From JAKPUX01 sp035353815 (GTDB taxonomy: Bacteria > Zhuqueibacterota > Zhuqueibacteria > Residuimicrobiales > Residuimicrobiaceae), in contig DAOQAG010000008.1 of assembly GCA_035353815.1 (NCBI GenBank), positions 1 through 64,000 of the forward strand: 64,000 nt of DNA, written 5' to 3'. Position numbers and translations under genes: made by a program. The notes beneath the pieces were generated by a model, which did no database searches, was not told the DNA's origin, and was given only the letters and a program-made list of their open reading frames with translations. Shown piece after piece: positions 35,691 through 45,200 of the stretch. Positions within the stretch are counted from its first letter, which is position 1. Every line of letters starts with the position of its first letter.

Positions 35691-36913
35691 ACCGCGGCCG
35701 CCCGGCCGGCCAGAGCGCCGCTGCTGAAGGCAAACTGCAAATTATAGCCGCCGCAGGGACCGACGACATCGAGGACCTCCCCGGCGAGGAAGAGCCCGCC
35801 GGCTTTGCGGGAGGCCATGGTTTCCGCCACAACCTCGACAGCCGGCACCCCCCCGGCGGAGACCTGGGCAAAATGGAGGTCCCGCGTTCCCTGTACCTCC
35901 AGACGGGTCTGCGTCGCCTGCCGCCACAACGCCGTGTGGGCCGCGGCAGTGAACTCGTGCATGCGCAGCCCGGCGGCCAACCCGGCACTCTGCACGAGAA
36001 AACGCGCCACCTTGGGCGGCAGCAGCCCAGAAAGAACCGCCGTCAGTGGCCACGGCGTGCCGGCAAAGGCCCGCAACTGCGCCTCGAGCAGCGCTTCTGC
36101 TCCCGGCATGAAATGCACGAGCAGCTCGAGCGCCGCCCCCGGCCGCGCGCTGATGAGATGGCTCAGATCCATCGCGGCAGGACCGTTGAGCCCCCATTGA
36201 GTGAAAATAGCATTGCCGGCGCTCTCCGCCAGCACGTCGCTGCGATGACAGAGCTGCAAGCCGATATCCATCCGTACCCCCTGCAGCTTGTGCAGGCGGC
36301 GCATATCGGCGGCAACCGGCGCCAGGGCGGGCCGGTCCGGACGCCGCGTATGGCCGAGCCGGCCGAGCGGCGCAAAAAGTTCACCGCGGGATCCCAGATT
36401 CGGCTGCGCCGCCCCCCCGGCGGCAACGATCAACCGGTCGAGCCGGTACTCCCCGCCCGCCTGCAGCACCCAGCCTTCGCTGCGGGGCGCAAAATTGCGC
36501 ACCTTCTCGCTGCAATGCAGCTCGATGCCGGCCAGCTCCAGGGCGATGGCAAAGGCCTCCACCACCGCAGCCGCGGACCCGGACCGCGGATAACACCAGC
36601 CGTCCTCCAGCGCCACCACCGGCACCGCCATCCCCGCCAGAAACGCCACCAGATCGGCATGGCCAAAAGCCGCCAGAACCCGGGCCATAAAACCGGGCGC
36701 ATCGCAGGCATAACGCTCAGGATCGATCCGGCTGTTGGTGATATTGCAGCGACCGCTGCCGGTGACCGCCAGCTTGCGTCCAACCCCTGGATTGCCCTCG
36801 AACAGCAGCACCCGTGCCCCGGCCTGAGCCGCCTGCAGGGCCGCCATCATGCCCGCCGGCCCGGCGCCGGCAATGCCCACCACCGGTCTCTCCACGCGCC
36901 AGGATTCGCTCAT
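35687..36913 (-). CDS. HI0933 family FAD-dependent oxidoreductase (BaiN-like flavoprotein)
   Basis: A 408-residue flavoprotein with the dinucleotide fold GIAGAGPAGMMAALQAAQAG and the HI0933 family signature GRKLAVTGSGRCNITN. The C-terminal FAD segment is AGEVLDVVGPCGGYNLQFAF. The physiological substrate is not known for most members. The stop codon overlaps the convergent GNAT stop in a CTAG palindrome. The start overlaps the stop of the small ribbon-helix-helix gene (ATGA), so the two are translationally coupled with the SPFH gene further upstream. Confidence 0.9.
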   Translation of the reverse strand: MSESWRVERPVVGIAGAGPAGMMAALQAAQAGARVLLFEGNPGVGRKLAVTGSGRCNITNSRIDPERYACDAPGFMARVLAAFGHADLVAFLAGMAVPVVALEDGWCYPRSGSAAAVVEAFAIALELAGIELHCSEKVRNFAPRSEGWVLQAGGEYRLDRLIVAAGGAAQPNLGSRGELFAPLGRLGHTRRPDRPALAPVAADMRRLHKLQGVRMDIGLQLCHRSDVLAESAGNAIFTQWGLNGPAAMDLSHLISARPGAALELLVHFMPGAEALLEAQLRAFAGTPWPLTAVLSGLLPPKVARFLVQSAGLAAGLRMHEFTAAAHTALWRQATQTRLEVQGTRDLHFAQVSAGGVPAVEVVAETMASRKAGGLFLAGEVLDVVGPCGGYNLQFAFSSGALAGRAAAV

Positions 36914-37107
36914 AGGCCCTCTCCGGCATCGGTGTTGTCACTCTCCTCTGACGCGTCCGCTGTCCGGCGCCTATGCCGGCGCACGGCCTCCCGCAGGATC
37001 CACTCCATCTGCCCATTCAGACTGCGCAACTCATCATCGGCCCAGCGCTGCAATTCCTCCCAGAGCCGCGGATCGATGCGCAGCAGTATGGATTTTTTTT
37101 CTGCCAT
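36910..37107 (-). CDS. Arc/MetJ-type ribbon-helix-helix DNA-binding protein
   Basis: A 65-residue protein whose first ~45 residues have the RHH pattern: a short basic/polar strand (KKSILLRIDPRLWEELQRWA) followed by two amphipathic helices (LRSLNGQMEWILREAVRRH). It ends in an acidic, disordered-looking tail. Such proteins bind DNA as dimers and often repress their own operon. No toxin gene is beside it; the neighbour 12 bp upstream is an SPFH membrane protein. A repeated TGATATC site in front of that gene is a plausible target. Confidence 0.75.
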   Translation of the reverse strand: MAEKKSILLRIDPRLWEELQRWADDELRSLNGQMEWILREAVRRHRRRTADASEESDNTDAGEGL

Positions 37108-37119
37108 GCCGCAGCAGCC

Positions 37120-38001
37120 TTAATAGAGGGTGCCGGTATTCAACACCGGCGTGGCCGCCCGTTCCGCGCACAGCACCACCATCAGATTGCTCACCATATT
37201 GGCCTTGCGCTCCTCGTCCAGGGTCAGCACGCCCTCCCCCTTCAGCCGATCGAGCGCCATCTGTACCATGCCGACGGCACCATCGACGATCTTTTGCCGC
37301 GCCGCAATGATCGCCTCGGCCTGCTGGCGCTGCAGCATCGCCGACGCAATCTCGGGCGCATAGGCCAGATGGTTGATCCGCGCCTCTTCGATGATCACGC
37401 CCGCCTTGTTCACTCGCGCCTGGATCTCCTTGCCCAACGCATCCGAGATCTCGTCCAGAGAGGCGCGGAGGCTCACCTCGCCCGCCTCATGGCTGTCGTA
37501 GGGATACTGTGTCGCCAGATGGCGCAAGGCCGACTCCGATTGCATCCGCACATACTCTTCGTAGTGCTGTACCTCAAAAAGCGCCTGTGCCGTGTCATCG
37601 ATGCGCCAGACCACGATCGTCGAAATCTCGATGGGATTGCCGCGGTTGTCGTTGACCTTGAGGATCTCCCCGTCGAAATTGCGCACCCGCAGGGACAGAT
37701 ATTTGCGGGTATAGAGCGGATTGGCATAGCGAAAGCCGCTGGTCTTTTCCGTGCCCACATATTTGCCGAGCAGCAGCAGAACCGCCGCTTCATTGGGTTC
37801 GAGGGTGAAAAAGCCATGGATGAGAAAGCCCTCCAACCCGAGCAGGAGGCACCAGACAATGATAGCGACCGGAAAGCCGCTCTGATGGACCTGCGCCTGC
37901 ACCGATGCGATGAACTGCCAAATGGTCAAGCCTATGGCGGCGAGAATGAAAACCAGGGCGATCCAGCCGTTGAACTGGGTCGATTTCTGCTCGCTTAGCA
38001 T
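37120..38001 (-). CDS. SPFH/band 7 domain membrane protein
   Basis: A 293-residue protein with two N-terminal membrane segments (GWIALVFILAAIGLTIWQFI and FPVAIIVWCLLLGLEGFLI). An SPFH domain follows (~65-230: FTLEPNEAAVLLLLGKYVG, EISTIVVWRIDDTAQALFEV, ALGKEIQARVNKAGVIIEEA), then an Ala/Gln-rich helical tail. Band 7 proteins oligomerise at membranes and scaffold proteases or lipid microdomains. AAAGGAG lies 7 bases before the ATG. It heads an operon with the RHH regulator and the HI0933 flavoprotein. Confidence 0.88.
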   Translation of the reverse strand: MLSEQKSTQFNGWIALVFILAAIGLTIWQFIASVQAQVHQSGFPVAIIVWCLLLGLEGFLIHGFFTLEPNEAAVLLLLGKYVGTEKTSGFRYANPLYTRKYLSLRVRNFDGEILKVNDNRGNPIEISTIVVWRIDDTAQALFEVQHYEEYVRMQSESALRHLATQYPYDSHEAGEVSLRASLDEISDALGKEIQARVNKAGVIIEEARINHLAYAPEIASAMLQRQQAEAIIAARQKIVDGAVGMVQMALDRLKGEGVLTLDEERKANMVSNLMVVLCAERAATPVLNTGTLY

Positions 38002-38297
38002 ACGACACTCCTTTGTATTTTTATGATATCATTTTGATATCTACTAAAAAATACACAATTCTTCATAAAAATGCAAGTAAAATCGATACTCATGGTTTTT
38101 CCGCCCCCCAAGTACGGGGAAAATTGTTTAAAATACTTGCATTTTGCGAACTTTTACTATAAATTCATAACATAGCGCATATACACCGTGGGTTTCCCTG
38201 GTACCATTTGCTGCACGGACCATCTCCGCACCAGCAACAAGTAGGCCGCTAAGGGTGTACGCTCCATGTACACATATACTCAGAAAGGGCTCTCGTT
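38002..38297. other. divergent region SPFH / cold-shock gene with probable cold-shock leader
   Basis: This AT-rich 296 bp gap has the operator-like repeat at its left. To the right is a possible plus-strand promoter, TTGCAT (38137-38142) with TATAAA (38158-38163), whose spacing of 15 is short. If used, it gives a leader of about 130 nt before the cold-shock gene. Long structured leaders are typical of cspA-type mRNAs. No small gene is evident. Confidence 0.4.
38023..38041 (-). promoter_or_regulatory. candidate operator: two TGATATC copies 11 bp apart
   Basis: TGATATC occurs at 38024-38030 and 38035-38041, one helical turn apart; the first copy is embedded in the palindrome ATGATATCAT (38023-38032). 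The site is 22-40 bp upstream of the SPFH start. Spacing of 10-12 bp between half-sites suits tandem RHH dimers, so the linked RHH protein is the obvious candidate ligand. This is inference. Confidence 0.45.
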
Positions 38298-38498
38298 ATG
38301 GAACGTGGAACAGTGAAGTGGTTCAATACCTCGAAGGGATATGGATTCATCACGCGTGACTCAGGCGGTGATATCTTCGTCCACTTTTCAGGCATCGTTG
38401 GTGATGGTTTTCGCTCTCTTAACGGGGGTGATGCGGTGGAGTTTGAAGTGGAAGAGACACAGAAGGGGCCGCAGGCGGTTCAGGTGAAAAAACTCTGA
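38298..38498 (+). CDS. cold-shock domain protein (CspA family)
   Basis: A 66-residue single cold-shock domain protein. Both RNA-binding motifs are intact: KGYGFIT (RNP1) and DIFVHF (RNP2), after the canonical GTVKWFN. Such proteins bind single-stranded RNA and act as RNA chaperones. AAGGG precedes the ATG by about 8 bases. It is monocistronic, ended by a strong terminator. Confidence 0.95.
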   Translation: MERGTVKWFNTSKGYGFITRDSGGDIFVHFSGIVGDGFRSLNGGDAVEFEVEETQKGPQAVQVKKL

Positions 38499-38520
38499 TT
38501 GATCCCATACACGCCGTTCA

Positions 38521-38552
38521 GCCCTGGCAAGTGCACTTGCCAGGGCTTTTTT
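38521..38552 (+). terminator. Rho-independent terminator of the cold-shock gene
   Basis: GCCCTGGCAAGTG (38521-38533) is perfectly complementary to 38534-38546 and is followed by six T residues. Confidence 0.93.
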
Positions 38553-38553
38553 G

Positions 38554-39585
38554 TTAAAAGGCACCATGCAGGGCCTGGATCAACCAAAAGCAGAGAGCAG
38601 CGGCGATCGCCGAGAAGGGGATGGTGATCAGCCAGGAAAGGACAATGCGCATGGCTACCCCCCATTTGATCCGCGAGGCATGCGTAGTGGAGCCGACACC
38701 GACGATGGCCCCGGCAATGGTGTGGGTGGTCGAAACCGGAATGCCCATGTGCGTGGCGAAAAAGATCGTGAGCGCTCCGGAGGTCTCCGCGCAAAAGCCG
38801 TGCACCGGCTTGAGCTGCGTCAGCTTCATTCCCATCGTCTTGACGATGCGCCAGCCCCCCATCGCGGTGCCGATGGCCATAGCCAGCTGGCAACTGAGGA
38901 TGATCCAGCAGGTGCGCCCATCAAAAAGCGACAGCCGGGTATCCACTGTAAAGACCCCAGCGGCGACCAGGAGCGCGACGATGATGCCCATGGTTTTCTG
39001 CGCATCGTTGCCGCCGTGCCCCAGAGAGTAGAGCGCCGCGGAGATGAGCTGGCCCTTACGGAACAGCCGGTCGACGTCGTAGGGACGCGTTTTGCGGAAG
39101 ATCCAGTACACCCCAATCATGATGGCAAAGCCCATGACCATGCCGATCAGGGGCGAAAGGGGAATGAATTGAACGGTCGCCCAGATCTTTTCCCAGCGGA
39201 TCACCTGCGTGCCCTTGAAGGCCATACCCGCCCCGGCGAAGCCCCCGATCAGGGCATGCGAAGAGCTGGTGGGCAGGCCCAGCCACCAGGTGAGCAGGTC
39301 CCAGAGAATGGCCCCGGCCAGACCGGAGAGAACGACATAGACAAACGCCGGATCACCGGGCTGAATCCGCACGATCTTGGAAATGGTATCGGCGACACGC
39401 GGCATAAAGATGAACATGGCAATAAAATTGAAAAAAGCCGCCCACACCACCGCAATCCGCGGAGAAAGCACCCGCGTGGAGACGACTGTGGCAATGGAAT
39501 TGGCAGAATCGTGAAAACCGTTGATGACATCAAAAATAAGTGCCACAGCCACGGTCAGGACGACAACAATCCAGGTTGAATTCAT
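38554..39585 (-). CDS. pit: inorganic phosphate transporter, PiT family
   Basis: A 343-residue membrane protein with about ten hydrophobic segments. The duplicated PiT signatures are present: DVINGFHDSANSIATVVSTR near the N terminus and GIPVSTTHTIAGAIVGVG near the C terminus, plus YSLGHGGNDAQKTMG. It would take up phosphate (or metal-phosphate) driven by protons or sodium. The ATG at 39585 gives the conserved N terminus; the upstream ATG at 39621 would overlap the DUF47 gene. It lies 32 bp downstream of the DUF47 gene, its usual partner. Confidence 0.93.
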   Translation of the reverse strand: MNSTWIVVVLTVAVALIFDVINGFHDSANSIATVVSTRVLSPRIAVVWAAFFNFIAMFIFMPRVADTISKIVRIQPGDPAFVYVVLSGLAGAILWDLLTWWLGLPTSSSHALIGGFAGAGMAFKGTQVIRWEKIWATVQFIPLSPLIGMVMGFAIMIGVYWIFRKTRPYDVDRLFRKGQLISAALYSLGHGGNDAQKTMGIIVALLVAAGVFTVDTRLSLFDGRTCWIILSCQLAMAIGTAMGGWRIVKTMGMKLTQLKPVHGFCAETSGALTIFFATHMGIPVSTTHTIAGAIVGVGSTTHASRIKWGVAMRIVLSWLITIPFSAIAAALCFWLIQALHGAF

Positions 39586-39617
39586 CTCATTTCTCTCGCT
39601 AAATTCCGGATTTCGGC

Positions 39618-40241
39618 TCAACTGGCCGAAATGACGATCCCCTCGATGATATTGGCGACGTCATCCGCGCGGTCGATGGACTTTTCCAGCCGTTCGAAGA
39701 CATCCTTCCATTTGATGATCACGACGGCATCGTTTTCCTGAAAGAGCCGGCGCAAGGCGGCGCGCTGCACGTCATCACCGCGGGTTTCAAGCTCATGGAT
39801 GGTGCGGCACTGTTTGCTGATCATCTCCCGGTTCTTGAGATCGCGCAGGGCTTTGACCGCTTCCTGGATCTGAACGGAACAGGCGACAAGGATCTCGGCC
39901 ATGGCCACCGATTCCTCACGCATGGTCTGGATATCATACAACCCCATCCGGATCACGGCGGCATCGATGCAGTCGAGGACATCGTCCATGGTTCTGATCA
40001 GGCGGTGGATATCGGGCCGATCGACCGGGGTGATAAAGGTGCGGTGCAAGGCATCGATGCATTCATGCGTGACCGCATCAGCGTCATGCTCAAGATCCTT
40101 GATCTGCTGAATACCGGCCGTCACCGCCACAGCACCCTGTGTCAGCCGCAACAGCGCCTGGCACGCCTTATGAATCAGGGCCGCATGCGCGGAAAAATTA
40201 TCAAAAAAGGCGTGCTCTTTGGGCAGCAGGTTTTTAAACAT
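39618..40241 (-). CDS. DUF47 / PhoU-related phosphate transport accessory protein
   Basis: A 207-residue all-helical protein starting FKNLLPKEHAFFDNF. It has the paired acidic motifs IQQIKDLEHDADAVTHECI and HELETRGDDVQRAALRRLF, and RADDVANIIEGIVI at the end. DUF47 proteins resemble PhoU and accompany Pit transporters. The ATG at 40241 has GGAG eight bases upstream; an upstream TTG is not needed. Together with pit it forms the low-affinity phosphate system of this window, separate from the Pst operon. Confidence 0.9.
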   Translation of the reverse strand: MFKNLLPKEHAFFDNFSAHAALIHKACQALLRLTQGAVAVTAGIQQIKDLEHDADAVTHECIDALHRTFITPVDRPDIHRLIRTMDDVLDCIDAAVIRMGLYDIQTMREESVAMAEILVACSVQIQEAVKALRDLKNREMISKQCRTIHELETRGDDVQRAALRRLFQENDAVVIIKWKDVFERLEKSIDRADDVANIIEGIVISAS

Positions 40242-40304
40242 GGTCAATCTCCAGAAAAGAGTGGGGGTATCCGTTCGGCAGGAAGAGGCCGCCTGCCCGG
40301 CAAA

Positions 40305-41024
40305 TCAGGGAAATTCGATCAGGCTTTCGATGCGCGTGCGCACCAGATCGCTCAACTCCTGAAGTTCCATATCCTTGAACTCATGATAGGCGATGGGCGC
40401 ACCGATCCTGATCTTGATCGGACCCGGATGGACCAGCCATCCCCGGCGCGGCTTGAAACGGAAGAGGCCGGAGAGACCGATGGGGACGACATCCACCCCG
40501 GCGATCTGGGCCAGGCGGAAGGGCAGCTTTTTAAAGGTACTGAGACGCCCGGTGAGGGTGCGCGTCCCCTCGGGCATGATAATGATCGACTTGCCGCCGC
40601 GGATCTGCGCCGCCGCTTTCTCCAGGCTGCTCCACGAGCCATGAATACTGGCGCGCTCGATCGGAATATTGCCAATGCTGCGCACAAACCAGCCGATCAG
40701 CGGCCAGCTGAAATGCTCCGCCGCCTCGACGCCGCGGGCATAGTTGGGGATGTATCCGCCCACCAGGGGAATGTCGAAAAGACTGACATGGTTGGGCATG
40801 AACAGATAGGTTTTGTCCGGATCGAGCTGCTCGACACCCTCGGCCTTAACCCGTCCGCCGAAAATCCAGACGATCAGCCGCAGCAGCGCTCTGCCGGGCC
40901 GGTTATAGATCCGCACCGGTAACAAAACCGCCATGAGGATGATCAAGAGCAGCGCCGGCACGGCCACCGCCAATCCGACGATCCAGATGACAGCCGAAGA
41001 AAGCACCTCCGCTGTTCGCCGCAT
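40305..41024 (-). CDS. plsC: 1-acyl-sn-glycerol-3-phosphate acyltransferase
   Basis: A 239-residue membrane-bound acyltransferase expected to make phosphatidic acid from lysophosphatidic acid. An N-terminal hydrophobic anchor precedes the catalytic block NHVSLFD (HxxxxD) and the binding block MPEGTRT. RSIGNIPIERA and GVDVVPIGLSG complete the PlsC pattern. The ATG at 41024 shares a base with the upstream stop (TGATG), so it is coupled to the dehydratase-like gene. That is an unusual neighbour for plsC. Confidence 0.9.
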   Translation of the reverse strand: MRRTAEVLSSAVIWIVGLAVAVPALLLIILMAVLLPVRIYNRPGRALLRLIVWIFGGRVKAEGVEQLDPDKTYLFMPNHVSLFDIPLVGGYIPNYARGVEAAEHFSWPLIGWFVRSIGNIPIERASIHGSWSSLEKAAAQIRGGKSIIIMPEGTRTLTGRLSTFKKLPFRLAQIAGVDVVPIGLSGLFRFKPRRGWLVHPGPIKIRIGAPIAYHEFKDMELQELSDLVRTRIESLIEFP

Positions 41025-42289
41025 CACGCCTTCTCTCCCTCCCCCGCCTGGTTCTTTTTATAATTTTGTGCCAGCTCGATAAAGATCTCCACATCGCTTT
41101 CAAAGCTGCTTTGCAGACCATCGTAATAGAGCACCCGAACCGGAAATTGATCCAGATCCTGGCTCAGGCGCGGGTAGACCGACTCGCAAACGATGCCATT
41201 CATGCAGGTGAACGGCGAAATATCGATGACCCCGTGCGCCCCCTTGCGGTGGTACCAGACGGTGCGGGCGGTGCTAATCACCATCTCGCCGTGGGCCCCT
41301 TCCCGCGGCAAATAGGGCCGGCTGAGAGCCAACAGCTGCACCGTGCTGCGCGGCTCGGGATAATCCCAGAACTCCTGCCGGAAGGGCTTCATCATCCGCA
41401 CCTCGTCATCGTGCATCACCTTCTGCCGGATCTTGCAGATCAACATGGCGCGGGAATACTTTTTGCCCTGCTTCAGCAGCCGTTTCTCCTCCTCGTCATT
41501 GGTATACCAGACCCATTCGGCCACATCGGACATCCAGGCCTCGCCGCCGTATTTTTCGATCAACCGGATGAGGTGGCGGTTGGAGTAGTCGTTGAGGCGG
41601 CAAAATATTTCGCCGACAATGCCGATCAAAACGCGCGATCCGCGCGGCTGCAGCGGGATGGTGCGGAAGGCATCCCGGGCGGCGGTCAGGGCGATCAGGA
41701 GTTCCCGCATCCTTTTTTTATGCGAGAGCTCCGGCAGGGCGAGGGCCTGGCAAACCCGGTCCAGGGCAGCGGCGAAAATACGGTCGCTCAGCCCCTTTTC
41801 CTTTTCATAAGGACGGGTTTTATAGAGCATCTTGCGCAGAATGTCCGAGGCGATCACCGCCCGCCAGGCGGTGCGGATGAAGCTCTGCGCACCCTCCCCG
41901 ATGCTGTTGTAGCCGTCGTCGCTGGTGGGCGAGAAGATCAGCACCTCCCCCTGGCCGCGCTCTGCGAAGATTTTAGCCGCCAGCGGCGCATAATGGCCGA
42001 AGCGGCAGGGGCCGTTGGAGGTCGGCATGAGAAAAGCGGTTTTGGCCGGATCAAAATCGGGCGCCTCGGCCACCTGGAGAAAGCTGCCGAGGGTGATCGA
42101 TTCGGGCAGGCATTCATCGCCGGAGAGATATTTGCGGGCGAGATCGATGGCATGCGCATCGCATTCCGGCGCAGGGCAGGCGTCGATGCCGATCGACTGA
42201 AAGGCTGCCGACATGCAGCGCGCCCCTTCGACCGACATCAGCGGAATGTACAGCCTCCGGCCCCGCAGACTTTTCACTGCTTTGGCCAT
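41024..42289 (-). CDS. 2-hydroxyacyl-CoA dehydratase component-like protein (HgdB/DUF2229-related)
   Basis: A 421-residue protein that accompanies large activase genes in many bacteria. Conserved Cys-containing segments are GDECLPESITLG, TSNGPCRFGHY, RLNDYSNRHLIRLIEKYGGE and SPFTCMNGIVCE. The sequence resembles the iron-sulfur substrate-binding subunits of 2-hydroxyglutaryl-CoA dehydratase but is not a clear orthologue, and its reaction is unknown. It begins directly after the stop of the activase gene and overlaps plsC by one base, so the three form a tight operon. Confidence 0.75.
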   Translation of the reverse strand: MAKAVKSLRGRRLYIPLMSVEGARCMSAAFQSIGIDACPAPECDAHAIDLARKYLSGDECLPESITLGSFLQVAEAPDFDPAKTAFLMPTSNGPCRFGHYAPLAAKIFAERGQGEVLIFSPTSDDGYNSIGEGAQSFIRTAWRAVIASDILRKMLYKTRPYEKEKGLSDRIFAAALDRVCQALALPELSHKKRMRELLIALTAARDAFRTIPLQPRGSRVLIGIVGEIFCRLNDYSNRHLIRLIEKYGGEAWMSDVAEWVWYTNDEEEKRLLKQGKKYSRAMLICKIRQKVMHDDEVRMMKPFRQEFWDYPEPRSTVQLLALSRPYLPREGAHGEMVISTARTVWYHRKGAHGVIDISPFTCMNGIVCESVYPRLSQDLDQFPVRVLYYDGLQSSFESDVEIFIELAQNYKKNQAGEGEKA

Positions 42290-45200
42290 TCAGTTCAGCT
42301 CCTCTACGGCAGCCGAAACGGTCGTGCTGCTGCGCAGTAAACCCTTGCTCTGCAAATAGGCTTCGCAGCGCGTCAGCATGCCGGCATCGTTGCCGTGCTC
42401 ATCAAACTGCAGAGTGAGATAAGGCGCACCCAGGGCGTCGCGGATCCAGTGCTTGATATAGGAATCGGGGCCGCATTTGAAATTGGTGATGTAGATGGCA
42501 TGGAGGTTTTTCGCCCGGCCCGCCAGGGTGGCCGCCTGCAGGATGCGCCGCCCATAGTTCCAGAACATGTTGTCGTGCACCGGGCTGATATCGATCTCCT
42601 CGAAGGGGAGGAAATCCATCGGGATGACATCGATACAGTACTGATCGCGCAGCTTGCCTGCCAGGTTGAGATTAAGACCCGGATCCATGACGTTGTAGGG
42701 CCGGCCCAGCAGGATAACCGCCTCGCGCTGCGAATCAGCCAGAAGACGCAGTGCTTCGCGGCCGGCGCTCTTGATGGTGCGCGTATACTCCTCCTGCGCG
42801 GCGTAGGCGGCGGCAACAGCGCGGCGGTTATGGGCGGCATCGACGCCGAGCAGCTCGGCCATCCCTTGCAGTTCAAGCGCGACCTGCGGCGCACCCTCAC
42901 GGAAGTGGAGCACCGGCGCAAGGATTTTTTCAGCCCAGGGCGAGTGATGAATCGTATTCCTGATCACCAGCGGCAGCGTTTGGCCCCAGGGGCAATACCA
43001 GGAAAAGGTTTCCGGAAATGCGGTCTCGGCGTTGATGGCATTGGGGAGAAAGAGATAGTCCACGCCGCGCTTCATCAGCTCGGCGACATGGCCGTGGGCC
43101 GCCAGGATGGGAAAACAGGGTTCGGCGATGCAGTATGCGCGGCCACCGGCGATGGTCTGGCGGTTGGTCGGATCGGAGAGGACGATCTCCGCGCCAAGGG
43201 CGTCGAAGTAGGCGTGCCAGAAGGGAAATCGGTCGAAAAAGTACATGGTGCGCGGAACACCGATCTTAACTTCGCGTCCGTCCGGGCCGGCCATCTCCCG
43301 CAACAGCAGATCACGGTGCAGATCGAAAAGGTCGGGGATCACGGTGCGGCGCTCGCTCCGCGCCGCCTTGCGGTAGCGCTCGGAGCATTTGTCGCCCCAG
43401 TAGCTTTTTTCGCCATTCACCCGCACCTCCTGCATGTCGCATTGATTGGAGCAGGCGTTGCAGTTGAAATGGCGGACCGCAAATTGCACCGCCTCGAGAT
43501 CGAATCCGTGGAATCGGCTGGCCGCTCCGCCCTGCATTTTTTCGCGGGCGAGGAGCGCCGCGCCGATCGCCCCCATGACGCCGCAGTGCGGCGGCACCAG
43601 AATGGTCTTGCCGAGGGTGGCGGCGAAGGCCGCGGCCACCGCCTGGTTGTAGGCGGTGCCGCCCTGGAAAAAGATCACCTCGCCGATCCGGCGCCCGCGC
43701 ACCACGCGATTGAGATAGTTCTGCACCACCGCGAAGGCCAGGCCGGCGGCGATCGCCTCGCGGGCCATACCCTGTTGCAGCAGCGCCGATACATCCTTTT
43801 CCATAAAGACCGTGCAGCGCTCCCCCATTGCAGCGGGATTTTCCGCCCGGAGGGCGAGCGCGGCGAATTCATCGACGATGGAGAGACCCAGTTTGCCCGC
43901 CTGCTCTTCGAGAAACGAGCCGGTACCGGCGGCGCAGGCTTCATTCATGGCGAAATCGACGACCACCCCCGCCTCGATCGCGATAAACTTGGCATCCTGC
44001 CCGCCGATCTCAAAGATCGTGTCGGCCGGCGGCATCCCCAGCCCCGCGGCGACAAAGGCGGCTCCGGTTTTATGGGCGGTGATCTCGTCGTTGACCGTAT
44101 CGGCGCCCACCAGCGCGGCGGTAATCTCGCGGCCCGAACCGGTGGTGCCGACACCCTTCACCCGGACGCGCCCCTCCCATTTGGGCCGCCAGCCCTGCAG
44201 CTCGCGCCGCACCACCTCGACCGGCTTGCCTTCGGTCCGCGTATAGATCTCATCGAGAACCTTGCCGTCGCAGTCGAGCAGGACCAGGTTGGTGCTGACC
44301 GAGCCGACATCGATGCCAAGCCAGGCCTCGATCGGCTCCTCGCCGGGAACCGCACCGGCCTTGGTCTCCGGGACAAAACGGACCTGCGCCAGATCGAGGC
44401 GCTCGCGGCGGCTCTCGCCCGCCAGACTCTGCTCCCGCAGATCCTGCAGCGCGCGCAGATGAGCGCGCGTCAGCGCCGCGCCGCCATCGAGCCGGGCACA
44501 CCCCAAAGCAGCGGCGAAAGCGTGCAGGGCCGGGACCTCGACCTCCATGCCGAGCGCTTCGCGCAAGGCCGCAACGACCCCCTGATTGGCGGCCACGCCA
44601 CCGAGGAACATCACCGGCGCAGATAAGGTCTTGCCGCGCACTACCGTTCCCAGGTAATTCCGGACCACCGCCCGGCACAATCCCTTGAGAATCGCCGCCG
44701 GCGAATAGCCGCGCTGCTGGGCATGCACCATATCCGATTTGGCGAAGACCGAACACCGCCCGGCGATGTTGGCCGCCGTTTCCGCCGTCGCCACCAGCTT
44801 GCCGATCTCGGCCACGGCAAAACCCATGCGCGCCACCTGCTGGTCGATGAAAGAACCCGTCCCCGCGGCACAGTCGCCGTTGCGCGCATAATCGAGCAGG
44901 GCGACACGGCGGCTCTGCGGATCGCAGCGGAGCTGCAAATAGCGGGAGGCATCGCCGCCGATTTCGAGAATGGTGTGCGCATCGGGATTGAGGGCGACCG
45001 CCCCGTTGGCCAGCGCCTTGAATTCATTGATGAAGGGCAGATGGAGTTGTCCAGCCAAATGCTGGGCGTGGATCCCGGTTACCTGCAGCAGCAGTGGCAT
45101 GCCGGCGGGGGCCTGTTCGAGCAGACGGGCGATAAGCTCATGGGCGAGGGCCAGCGGCTCGCCCAAAACCGGGCGCTGCAGAACCCAAAGCGACAGGCCG

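Noticed and set aside
36910..38001. A toxin-antitoxin pair suggested by the small RHH gene.
   Set aside because: The adjacent genes are an SPFH membrane protein and an HI0933 flavoprotein; no toxin fold (RelE, Doc, PIN) is present.
42395..44626. A 743-codon plus-strand frame inside the activase gene.
   Set aside because: The minus-strand protein has complete ATPase and Cys motifs; the plus-strand translation resembles nothing and has shadow composition.
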